Shown: one piece after another, positions 36,010-46,707 of the stretch
How positions within the stretch are numbered: the stretch's first letter is position 1
Layout of the letters: each line of letters opens with the position of its first letter
Assembly: GCA_030737835.1 (NCBI GenBank)
Contig: CM060854.1
Coordinates: 18,389,858 to 18,453,857 of the forward strand
Length of the DNA stretch: 64,000 nt
Direction of reading: 5' to 3'
From: Acorus gramineus
Taxonomy: Eukaryota > Streptophyta > Magnoliopsida > Acorales > Acoraceae
Translations under genes and position numbers: made by a program
The notes under the pieces: model-generated
Told to the model about the DNA's origin: nothing
Database searches by the model: none
Seen by the model: the letters and a program-made list of their open reading frames with translations, nothing else

Positions 36010-36837
36010 AAATGATTTGCAAACAAATAGTGTGCCCCAATGGGATTAGATTCAGTCAGTGTTGGATTTATTGATTGACATGTAGTTAAAACTATCAGAA
36101 AACTATATGTTTAACATGTAAGGTGATACATGGTCGTTTCGAGAATTGTGAATTGACTAGAACTGATGAGAATGCATATACATTAGTGTGAAGTGAGACT
36201 AAAAGCAAGGCCGACATGATTCATTTGCTTTGCATATGCATGTGACGGAAGAGAATTTGGACCGACCCTCAAAAGGCGGTGTTTAGTAATTCTTTGGGCT
36301 AGTTTGTCAAAAGGTTAAGGTTTTAAGATAAATTGTTTTACTTTTAGGAGATAAAAAGTTCATCAATTTTGTTTGTATTTACATTTGTTAAAATTGAGAT
36401 AAAAAGTGAGGATAAATGATATCCCAGACTAAGGTGGAACAAATTATCTTCATTTTCATTTTAAAATTAAGACAATTGTTCGCGGTTTATCCTGATTATT
36501 TTTTATACTAAACGGGGATAAGTTGTTCTTATCTTGCTATTTATCTCCTTGTTAAACTAGCAGTGTGTTTTGATTTTTTAAGTGTACAGAAAATATGTAC
36601 TTCCAGATAAAAGAAGTTTATCATTTTTTTCTTATAACAAATACATCAATTTAATATATTCTATTTTTATTTTTCTTAAAGGTATGAAATAAAATATATA
36701 TTAAAAAAGTGTTTTTTTTATACATACCCTTCAAAAACGTGAGTTATTTTTTTATATCATTATAAATATCATATTTAATTGTGTGACATTAAAAAAATTT
36801 TCAATGTTAATGTGTGGCATGACGACGTTTAAAATTT
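36010..36837. other. Intergenic DNA between glutaredoxin gene and MULE
   Basis: AT-rich, with no ORF or RNA signal that I can support. The last nine bases, TTAAAATTT (36829-36837), are the candidate target duplication of the MULE. Confidence 0.55.
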
Positions 36838-37705
36838 AAAATGGGTTTTCTTGCTTATATACCCCTCTTAAAACCCTTTATTGTAGAAATACCCTTTAAA
36901 TTTTCACCGTTGCAAAAATATATCTGTTATAACAATAAGCCGTGCATCTGTACTATTCGAAACCCCTCCTGAACCATGGTCAGTTTCTTAACCCTAGATA
37001 GTAATATTACTTTCCTACCCCCAACTAAAAAGTTGAACCTCACCCTAAGTTTCAAGAACCCCCCCCCCCCTCTCTCCCTCTCCCCCTCTCTCTCTCTTTC
37101 TCTCTCCCTCTCTCTCTTTTACACTCTCTTCTTCCCCAAAACCCGCAACCACCGGAAAACCCTAGCAGCCCAAAAATATTTCTTCCCCAAAACCTACAAC
37201 CATACGAAAACCCTAGTAGCCCATTTTCTCCCTATTTTCACATTTTCGATCCAAAATACACACCTTTATCAGTCAATTCACCACATTTTTTATGAGGAGT
37301 AGTAGTTGAAGAAGGTTTGTCCGATCCGTGGAAGGGGTCTTGGTCCAAAGGAGTGTTGCTACCGAAAATCGACTCTTGGTGACCAGTATTACGTCGAATC
37401 CGAAGCCCCAACTTCCATCTTCATTTCTAGTATGTGTGCAAAAATTCTTGTGTATTCCTTGTTTTTGTTGTGTTGTTGAATATATTACTGATGATAGGTT
37501 ATAAAAGATGATGAATAATAAAGTTCATGTTGATTATATGTTCATTCCTTTATATGTTCGATTCAATACATTTTCTTTTGACATGCTCACTATGTTTAAT
37601 GCTTTTATATGTTCATGTTGATTCAATTTGTTGAATACATTCTTAGGCATGCTCAGTATGATGGATGAATGAATTTTCTGTGTTTGTTCATTGTTTTTGT
37701 TGCAG

Positions 37706-38164
37706 TTTACCCAAGACACATATGTCAATTTAGTGTTTAAGTATGGTGGTTTTTGGAAAATGGTGAAAGGTACAGAAAGAAGGAATTGCGGGCTAGGTAG
37801 ACAGAAAACCATTAAATTAGACAAGGATTACTGTAATATGGATGAAATGTTTGATGAAGTTGGTAAAATTGTCAAATGCGGTGATAATGATGCACTGAAC
37901 ATGCAGTTTAAAATCCTAGCCAATGAGCATGACATGTTGAATATGTTCAACATGCACCTTAGCAGCCCTTTCATTAAGATATATATCACAGTTGAGCAAA
38001 ATGTCCACCCTACACCTATTGAAAGAGAATTTGAACATGATAAAATATTTGGGGTTAAATTTGATGAAGGATTTGATGACCCAATGGAAGCTTTCTCTGC
38101 TTTCGTAGATTCAATGAGAAATAAGGATCCATACTCAATTTATTATGATTCAGATGATGAATAG
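37706..38164 (+). pseudogene. MULE transposase, N-terminal part
   Basis: After an acceptor TTGTTGCAG the frame reads FTQDTYVNLVFKYGGFW and on to DSDDE. This resembles the PB1-like N-terminal domain of plant MULE transposases, with an acidic end. A stop follows at 38164. The codons after it (D/E-rich, then Pro-rich) still look like linker, so this stop is probably a mutation. The gene continues beyond the solo LTR at 41733. Confidence 0.7.
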
Positions 38165-38375
38165 TATGGGGTGGGGGATTAGAAAAAAAAATGGACACAG
38201 TGTGAGGATTGACGAACTTGATGATGAACAAGATTTTCATGATGATGCTCCTCTTGTTCCACCATTCCTTCCCCAGCAAATGTCCCACCGAAAGATGTGT
38301 CTGATCACCCTAGCTTGCATGATGTCCCACCAGCATATTTTCATGTAGTGTCACTAGTAGGAGAACCACTTTAGA

Positions 38376-41300
38376 TGCTATATATGTGTCACTTTTAGCC
38401 TGCTGGTAACCGTTGGAGCGTTCTGGCAGTTTTTCATTTTTTTTCGATTTTTTGATCGGAACCGCTAATTTTTGGACTGTTAGCTATCGTCCTGAGTTAG
38501 AGGGCTCCGATTGGAAATCTAACTGCATATTTGGTGTCCTGGTGCCATTTTAGGCCTCTCACGAAAATTTTGTCAAATTCCGGTAACATTTCCAAAATTT
38601 CGCAGTTCCGGGACGTATCCGGGTATTTTAAGTGACTTGCTATATAAGTGGGATCTAATTTTAGCTTGGCACTATTCATCATCCATACCAAAAAGCTTTC
38701 TCTCTCCCCCCTCTCTCCTTTTCTTTGATTTGAGCCCCTTAGAGCCCTCAAACCCAAAAACCTAAAGCATAGGAAGTGTAGATCGGGTCCCGATCTACAC
38801 CCCGGTGCTTTCAAATTTGAATTCCGGTGAGTTTTGCCCCTCCATCCCCCCTCTCTTCTCCTCTGTTTTGGGCCAATTCGAGGGCCAAGAGAGATCCGGG
38901 CGTTGGAAGCCTTTTGGGAGAGGTTTCGGTGCGCGGAGAGCAACCGGACTTCCCTTCCTCCCCTTGGTAAGCCTCTTTTTCCTCTCTTTTCTTGTATAGA
39001 TGTATGTTAGGAGGTGGATTTGGGGTTGGGTGGTGGTCGGCGGTGGTGGGTGGCCGTTGGAGGGCTGTGGGAGGTGGTCGGAGGCCTTGGGGTGGTCGGA
39101 GGTGGGTGGTAGGGGAGCTCGGGCAGGGAGACTTGCAGTCCCGGGCAGCAGGCGCTCAGGCAGGCGCAGCAGGCGAGCAGCGGCAGGGCGCGCGCGCGCG
39201 TGCGCGTGGGCGTGCGCTCGGGTTGGCGCTGGGCGTGTTGGGTGCTGGGCGTACGGGGCGCGCAGGGTAGGCTGGCAGGGCTAGTTCGGGTAGGATGGTT
39301 GGGCTGTGTGCACTGGCAGGCCGGGCAGGCAGGCTGGGCCCGCAGGCGTGCTGGGCAGGAGGTGCTCGGGCATCAGGCGGGCAGTGCCAGGCGTGCAGGC
39401 GAGCGGTGCTCGGGCCACTCGACGATGCGGGAAGGGAGGCAGCGCGGGCAGGCTGGTAGGCGCGCTGGGCGCGTGCTGCCAGGCGCGCTGGGCGCGTGTT
39501 GCGCGGGCGTGCGCGTGGTCGCTGGGTGAGGGTCCCGAGTGCTGGGCGCTGAGCGCTGGGAGCTGGTCGCGGGTGCTGAGCGCTGGGCGCTGGGCGCCGC
39601 AGAGGAGCATGCGCGCGGGGCGCTGGGCAGAGGCGCAGGCGTGCGCACGGTGAGGAGGGCAGTGGGTGCGAGCTGGAGGTGCGCGCGTGGTGCGCGCGGG
39701 GCGAGGCTGGTGGTGCGCGCGGAGTGCACGCGGAGCGGGGCTGGAGGTGCGCGCGGGGTGCGCGCGGGCGTGCGGTGTGCTCGCGGGTCAGCGCGGGGCG
39801 TGCGGGGTGCGCGCGGGCTGCTGCGGCGGGGCTTAGTGGGCGCGCGGTGCACTCGGGTGGCTCGGCAGTGTGTCTAGGCGTCTGAGCAGGGGCCCGGCGG
39901 TGCGCCTGGGTGCGCGGGCTGAGGCGCGGCGGTGCATCCGGGGGTGGGTGGCCGTGCGGGTGGTTGCCGGGGGTGCGGGAATGAGTCGGGATGCTCGGGC
40001 TAACGTGCGTACGGGTCGTATGTACGTTTGCCCGAGTGTTGGGTATTTATTTGTGTAGTTTGGTATATTTTGTAGTGTTTTTGGGTTTACTCACCAAGTT
40101 ACTACCCTGTCTTGCAGATCTTGACGGACGATCGCGCGACGACCCGGTTTCTGGTGAGTGGGACAACCCAACCCAGTTTGGGAGGCGCTACATGCACTTG
40201 GGCGTGTGCCGTCCTCCCCTGGGGCACATAGTTAGTATTAACTGTGTTTATTATAATCCATGCAAGCATGATCTATGTGTAGAATGCATGCCACCCGAGA
40301 TTTGTATGTTAGGGACTTGCACCCTTAGGATTATGTGTAAGAGCCATGCACCATGTTCCCATGTTAGGAAGCCTCGGCCTATGCATGCGTCCTATTAGTT
40401 TGATTATTAAATTAAATGTTAGCATGCCTTGTATAATATTATAGGGAGGGGCCTTGCGAGGTCAACATTGAGACCCGGGTTAGGGTACTCTGTGTTCCTT
40501 GTTTGGTTGTCGGGATGTCCTGTATCGGGACCTCATGCTGCCCTCCCAAGGTTTCTTGTCCCAATAATATTATAACTCTTGTTGATAATTATTATGACAT
40601 CCCTTGTTAGTAAATGTCATTATGCATGTTCCCCGCATCTTAGTTATGCGCCCTGGAGGAATTCTAAAGAATTCATGACACCAGAGTTGTTAGGATGTGT
40701 TGTCTACGGATCCGAGTGATCATATGCGATGGATAGGCTGTTCTGTTCCCTTCGTTGGATCCGTGTAGAGACTACCCCGGCGTTGGAAAGGTCGTCCCGT
40801 GCAGGGGCTCCCATCAGTAGGCGCCTCCTGATTTGGTAGAAGGACTGTGCTGAATGTGGGAGTGGCCAAACGACCTACGGAGTGGGGAGAGACTATCGGT
40901 GGACCAAGGGTGACCAAAAGCCTAGTCAGTCCCAAGAGCCTAGGTCACCTATTGAGGGTGAGGGTGAGGGTATGGTGGGCCGGCGATGTGGCGACCCACT
41001 GGATTGTGTAAGGATGATTATCAGCCTAGTCAGTCCCAAGAGCCTAGGTCACCCATTGAGAGGTGAGGGTGAGGGTGTAGCGGGTGGCGGTAGCGACCCG
41101 CTAGTTTTGTGTAATTAGTCCCAATATCCTTGGTCACCCATTGAGAGGTGAGGGTAAGGGTGTAGTGGGTTGGCGGTAGCGACCCACTGGATTGCGGAGT
41201 TGCTGCCATTTTGTGGCTTGAGTAATGTGATTGTGGATTAATAATATCTGGTTGTGGTTAATATAAGCTGTGATGCATGGGTTGTGCTGTTCACTGAGCG

Positions 41301-41727
41301 TGTGGCTCACCCCTCGCATAATATTTTTCTCCAGTGTCATCTGAGTCGGATCTGGAGGAGGAGCTCCCCGAGGGACTTCATCAGTAGCGGAGTAGCGCCA
41401 CGTCCCGCGAGTATCAGAGGCTATCAGCATCCCTTTCGCTTGTATGTATTATATTCCGTGCTTGGGCACGTGTTTGTATATTATTTGGATGTCTTTGTAT
41501 ATATTGGCTCTCACAGGACAGTTGATTATGTATCGAGTCTGTAATATGTTTTTGGATTACAGATTCAGTCTTTTTAGCTTCCGCATTTGGTGCATATATT
41601 ATGTCAGCCCTGCTTTTATCTGTGTTGTCATTTTAGCTGTTGTGTGAGTACGTTATTGAACTCCTGTTTACTGATATCATATATACACTTGCCGCGTCCC
41701 GGGGTCGGCCGGCCCTGGGGCGTGACA
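38376..41727 (-). mobile_element. Ty3/gypsy solo LTR, copy C, inserted in the MULE
   Basis: This 3,352-bp solo LTR starts TGCTATATATGTGTCAC and ends GGGGCGTGACA. A perfect 5-bp target duplication TTAGA flanks it (38371-38375 and 41728-41732). It belongs to the same family as copies A and B. It contains a GC-rich section (39,120-39,960) and three degenerate copies of the roughly 78-bp subrepeat (40,918-41,200). It has no internal gypsy genes. Confidence 0.92.
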
Positions 41728-41732
41728 TTAGA

Positions 41733-42075
41733 AGAGCCAATGTGAAGAAGCAGTTCAACAGGACCAATGTCAGGAACCAGCTCAACATGATGCCCATGAT
41801 GTTCCACCAGTAAATACCTCTCATGTTCCACCAAATCATGATGTACCCACTGACACTCCTCATGTTCCACCACATCATGATCCTTATGTACCCATATATA
41901 CCCCTCTTGTTCATCCACATCATACCCCTCGTGTTCCACCAAATCATGACCCAGGACCAACAAATACCCCTCATGTTCCACCAATTCATGACCCAAGGCC
42001 AACAGATATCCCTCATGTTCCACCACATCATACCCCTCATGTTCCACAAAATCATGATCCTTATGTACCCAAATA
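41733..42075 (+). repeat. His/Pro-rich repeat linker of the MULE transposase
   Basis: Units reading roughly PHVPPHHDP recur about eight times (HVPPNHD, HVPPHHT, HVPQNHD and similar). The DNA shows a matching imperfect tandem repeat of CATGTTCCACCA-type words. It joins the N-terminal part to the zinc-finger domain. The long minus-strand frames here are its complement. Confidence 0.6.
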
Positions 42076-42119
42076 ATCATGCAAAAATTGAGGCTGATAG
42101 GGTCTATTTAGAGTCCAGT

Positions 42120-44027
42120 TATCATGATATTTACAATTCTAATCTCAGTAGTCATGTCTGATTTTGATGGCATTGTTGACCAACTAGATGAGGACCCTAA
42201 CATTAGAATAGAGGTTAGATTCGAGAATGTTCACGGTTTGAGGCATTCATTGAGGCAGCATGAATTAAAAAATGAGTTTTGTTTGAGGTGCTTAAAAAGT
42301 GAACCTAATAGATTAGTAGCTAGGTGTGAGGAAGAGACATGTCCATGGAGGATACATGCTTCAGTACTCCCTGATCAGGTGACCTTTCAGATTAAAACTC
42401 TCTCTTCGAAACACATTTGCTTGTTAGTTAATAAAAGAGGTAATAATATGACAACTTCTTGGTGGATTGCAAAAAAAATGATGGATTGGGTGAGACGTGA
42501 GGAAGATATTCCAATTTTCCAACTGAAAGGAGGTTACAAAGGAAGTATGGCCTAGATAATTTGCCATACCATGTAGAGTCAGGGACAAGTGCAACAGTAG
42601 GATCTGGGGTTCATATGAGGATTTGTATGCCCTTGTATCAGCATTGAGGGTTGAGTTGTTGAGAAGAAATCCTGACAATGTTGTTCATTACACTATTGAT
42701 GTTGATTACTCATTCAAAAGATTTTTGTGTCTTTTGGAGCATACATTAGAGGTTGTTTGGAGGGATGTAGGCCTTTCATAGGCTGAGATGCCTGTCATTT
42801 GAAAGGAAAATACCTTGGTGCCCTTATGTCAGCCACTACAATGAATGGAAAGGGTGGGTTGTTCAATGTGGCATTTGCTGTTGTTGAAGGAGAAAATAGG
42901 AGTAGTTGGCACTAGTTCCTAAAATGTCTGTATGAAGCCATAGGTGAGGTAAATGGGTTGGTGTTTATGTCAGATAGAGAAAGGGTATTGACGATGCTAT
43001 GAAAATGGTGTTTTCTAGGGCTGAACATAGGGCATGTATGAGACATATATAAAAAAATTCAAGAGGAAACAACCAGGTGATTTCTTGGAGAAGCTTGTTT
43101 GGTTAGCTCAAGATCATACGTAGCACAAGGATATTCTAATTACATGAGACAGATTAAAGAGGCATCAAAAGAAGCTCACGGCTATTTGATGAAGGAGGAC
43201 CACTATTGGAGTAGGAGCATGTTTGGCATATCTGCCAAGTATTCTTTCCTAACAAACAACATCTCTGAATCATTTAATGCATTCATTGGAGATGCCAAAG
43301 CAAGACCCATTGTTTATTGTATTGATACAATCCGAATGAAAATCATGGTGAAAATGAACCATAGAAGGCAACTTGTTGAGAGGTGGAAGGGTGTATTGGT
43401 TCCTGAAATATAGAAAATTATCATAGAGCTCAATAAAAAACAAGGGGATGTATGATGTGCACAGATCTTCAAATGATAGAACAGAGGTAGATGGTCTTGA
43501 AGACAGGTTTGATGTGATTCTTAATGAGAGAACTTGTAGCTACACAAAATGGCAATTCACTGGGATCCGATGTCACCATGCAGCTGCTGTCATATGTCAC
43601 ATGAGGGGTTCCAACTAGAAGGATTATGTGGATTCTTGCTATACAGTTGCTAGGTAATCAACAAATATTTATTATTTGTGTGGATTATGTGCTAATTGGT
43701 TTATTGAGGGATAATTTTAATTCATTGTTTTATTTTTTTTACTGCTGCAAGTATGCCATGCCCATAACCCCACTACTAGACAAGTCAATGTGGAAAGTGG
43801 AGATGAACTATGTGGTGAAACCTCCAAGACAGATAAGGCCACCTCCTGGTAGGCCAAGGAAGAAACGAATTAGGCTTCAGGATGAAGTTTCATCTCAGTT
43901 CAAAGTGAGGAGGATACACATATGCAAGGGATGTGGAGGATATGGTCATCACCCAAAAACTTGTAAGAATCCTCCCAAAGATAAAATACATTTAGGTATA
44001 TGTTCTAATGTAAAAGAAGTAGGTTAA
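42120..44027 (+). pseudogene. MULE transposase: DNA-binding, catalytic, SWIM and zinc-knuckle parts
   Basis: In order: a MuDR-type DNA-binding domain (ETCPWRIHAS, KHIC; 42,170-42,550); the catalytic region with GCRPFIG, CHLKGKYLGALMSATTMNGKGGLFNVAFAVVEGEN and AEHRACMRHIY (42,740-43,060), read across frame changes and with in-frame stops; a SWIM zinc finger (CSYTKWQFTGIRCHHA, about 43,530-43,590); an intron at about 43,653-43,751; and a C-terminal zinc knuckle (CKGCGGYGHHPKTC). It is clearly related to plant MuDR-like transposases. Several frameshifts and stops mean no active enzyme is made from this copy. Confidence 0.82.
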
Positions 44028-44199
44028 CTCAAAACACATAAAACACTTCATTCATTGACACATCCAGTACATAAACCACTTGAATTACAACACAATGCAC
44101 ATACATTATTCATTCAAAACTCAACACACAGTGAACCAAGTAAATGAAAATTACAAAGCGCATGTAAATTTTCAACTCTGCTAAGATTGCACCCATTTT

Positions 44200-44704
44200 T
44201 TACACTGGGCGCATCTTCTCCTCCTCCTCCATTGGCAAGCTCTCTTGCAATATCTGCATCTTCTTCTCCATTGTTTTCATTTTGTCCTCCATTGACATGC
44301 TCTCTTCCATTACCTGCATCATTTTATCCTCCAAAGGCTTCATCTTGTACATCATTGTTTGCTTTAAAATGGCAAGCTCATCCATTACAGTAAAATCACT
44401 TTCAAAATCTTCAACTCATAAAAAAATTTACAATCATGTGGTTTCTGTGAGGATCAAATTTAAATATTGAAAAAAAACTCAAAAGATCCACAATTTTCAA
44501 ACTTCCAGGAACAAAAAATTGGAGAACATAAAGAAAGCTTACCCCCCATTGTTGACATTTGTAGCTTACCCCCCATTGTTGACATTTGTAGAATTTCTTA
44601 CCCTTGCTTTATTCTTTGCTTGATGTCCACATTTTACAAGGAAATCCACAATTACAGTTTGAGAGTGGGTTGGGATTATTGGTCACCGAACTACTAGAAT
44701 CCAT
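44200..44704 (-). pseudogene. Second MULE gene: GRF zinc finger plus coiled coil (remnant)
   Basis: On the minus strand an exon from 44704 reads MDSSSSVTNNPNPLSNCNCG followed by FPCKMWTS, the start of a GRF-type zinc finger, and stops near 44609. Further on, EDFESDFTVMDELAILKQ leads into a Met/Lys/Glu-rich coiled coil to about 44,200. GRF finger plus coiled coil is a common plant accessory protein. Its place and orientation suggest a second MULE gene. A 28-bp stretch is tandemly doubled at 44,536-44,590. The middle of the GRF domain is decayed. Confidence 0.45.
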
Positions 44705-45078
44705 GGAGGTTTTGGCCGAAATGGTAGATTAAACAAAGAAGAAGAAGAAACGGGGAAAAAAAATTTCAGATGGGATCCACACCGGAAATGAAGATCACAC
44801 GGAGGAGAAGAAGAAACAAAGAAAAATGAAAGAAGGAGAAAGAGTTGGTGGTTGGAGATGTTTGTAGGCAATGGAAGGGTATTCTTGACATTTCACAAAG
44901 CCCCAACCGTCACTAGCGGCTCTTCCCTAACCCAACCTCACAACCCCTAACCTCAGGGCATCAATGCACGACGTATCATTATAAAATGGATATTTTTGCA
45001 ACAGGGAAAATTTGAAGGGTATTTATGTAATAAAAGATTTTAAGAGGAGTATATATGCAAAAAAAACCCTTAAAATTT

Positions 45079-45459
45079 CATGTTATCGATTTTTGGGGAT
45101 GAAAAGGTTTAGTGAAGCGGGGATCTCAGGAGTCTAGTATCAAAGGATTTGCATTGAAAGAAAAGTGTTGATCTCAATTTAAATCTTTTAAGAATGCATG
45201 ATCCCTTCAAAACCTCCACTAAAACTGAGGAAAAAAAAATGCTTGATATTCATTTTGAAACAACAATGTCTTATCAACAGGTGACTGATGCATATCAAAA
45301 ATTATATATTATCAAAATATCCCTTAGAATTCTCTCATCACTAATACAAAGGGCACAGTAATACATAATTTAAACCCATGTATAAAGAGGTATCGCTAGA
45401 AATAATAATTCATCAAAACTATTTTAACAAGATTGAGATTTTTTGCAAGGGTATGTTAC
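45079..45459. other. Short AT-rich spacer
   Basis: No gene or repeat end can be recognised here. Confidence 0.5.
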
Positions 45460-45593
45460 CTGTCAATTATCCAAAAAAAATCTGATCTGAATCCGTATTC
45501 GAAAAATCAGAAATATCTGATATTCAAAGATCCGGAGTACGGATATGGATATCGGTCTATCTGATCAAAAAAATATCTGTATCCGACATATAT

Positions 45594-45630
<37 letters not shown>

Positions 45631-45957
45631 ATTATATATTACTCATATTGTTATCTTGTATGATTAATCACAATGATAATATATTATGACATATTATGAT
45701 ACTATTAAATTTTCAATGTATGATATATGAAAGAGATAGTAAGCCTTAAAATCTTAATTTTAATTTTAATGTCTCTCTAAAATATCACTTGATTATCCAA
45801 ATTAATGTTAATATTCAAGCATGTCAATTATCCGAAAAATATCTGTATCCGATTTGTATCCGAAGTGATCCGAATCCGAAAATTAATATCCATATCCGAA
45901 TCTGAAAGTTAGGATATGGATATTAGCATATTCGATCCGTATCCGTCCGATTGACAG
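45460..45957. mobile_element. Possible MITE with CTGTCAAT ends
   Basis: The segment starts CTGTCAAT and ends ATTGACAG. The inner arms are rich in ATCCGTATCCGAA-type words in both orientations, and a (TA)n run lies at 45,599-45,627. No clear target duplication was found. Confidence 0.4.
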
Positions 45958-46372
45958 ACTCAAGTATGTATGTGCAAAAAACCATTTTTTTCCAAGTTCT
46001 GTTATTAATTTCAAGAACCACAAATTTATATAAATTGTTATTTTTGGTTATATAAACAGAGTGTTGATACAGAGAGCTAGCCCAGTCTTTAATTTTTAAC
46101 AAAGCTCATTTGTCTTGTCATTTTTTATTTTGGGAGATTCAATCTTTTCTTGACTCTAAAATCGATGGGCCGGATTCCATTGGGTTTTAACATGGACCGG
46201 CCCATTATAAAATAAACAAAACGCAAAATGTTCAGGCGGTTTGAACAGAGAATCATATCTCACTGTAACTGCGGATCACCGAAAAAGGCATAAAGACGAC
46301 CTCGTAATCTCGCATTTATGACTGATTTTTTATTAACCCCATCCAGCCGTACATCTCCGATTCAAGTCATTC

Positions 46373-46500
46373 AACGGTCTCAATCCCTTCAATCTCGGAA
46401 GACAAGTTATCTTATATTATCTCCCGAGACAGAGTGACCATATTTTACTTTATTTTTATATAATTTTATTTTTTATATAATATATGTTTAAATTCCCGCC
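46373..46500 (+). promoter_or_regulatory. Candidate MSA core and E2F site upstream of the CXC gene
   Basis: TCAACGGTC at 46371-46379 contains the AACGG core bound by three-repeat MYB factors. TTCCCGCC at 46493-46500 fits the E2F consensus. Both lie within 340 bases before the start codon. CXC proteins of this family work in DREAM-like complexes with E2F and MYB3R, so the sites are at least fitting. Short motifs like these also occur by chance. Confidence 0.35.
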
Positions 46501-46707
46501 TGTGCTCTTTAATTTTGGGTGAGCACTCGTAATAGAAAAAAAAAAAAAAAAAATTATTTCTGTTTTTATTTCTTTGTTTTGGAATCCGAAATTCACTTTA
46601 ATTTGAGAATTTTTAGGGTTAGTTTTTTTTTTTTTTTTTTTTCTTTGAGGTTTATTCAGTTTTTATTTTATTTTTATTATTATTTTATTTTATTTCTGGT
46701 GGAAGCC

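Larger units (their letters stand above)
36838..45069 (+). mobile_element. MULE (Mutator-like DNA transposon) with long TIRs, split by a solo LTR
   Basis: The left end (36838-36960) and the right end (44945-45069) are inverted repeats of about 120 bp, sharing stretches such as TTGCAAAAATAT and TCTTAAAA. TTAAAATTT occurs on both outer sides (36829-36837 and 45070-45078), a 9-bp duplication as expected for MULEs, although the sequence is low-complexity. Without the inserted LTR the element is about 4.9 kb. It holds a transposase gene on the plus strand and a second small gene on the minus strand, a two-gene convergent layout like MuDR. Both are decayed. A C-run and CT-rich stretch at 37,058-37,120 lie in the transposase leader. 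Confidence 0.82.

Noticed and set aside
44683-44871. 62-codon minus-strand ORF rich in Phe and Ser
   Set aside because: It is the complement of a GA-rich stretch upstream of the GRF exon in the MULE and is more likely leader sequence.
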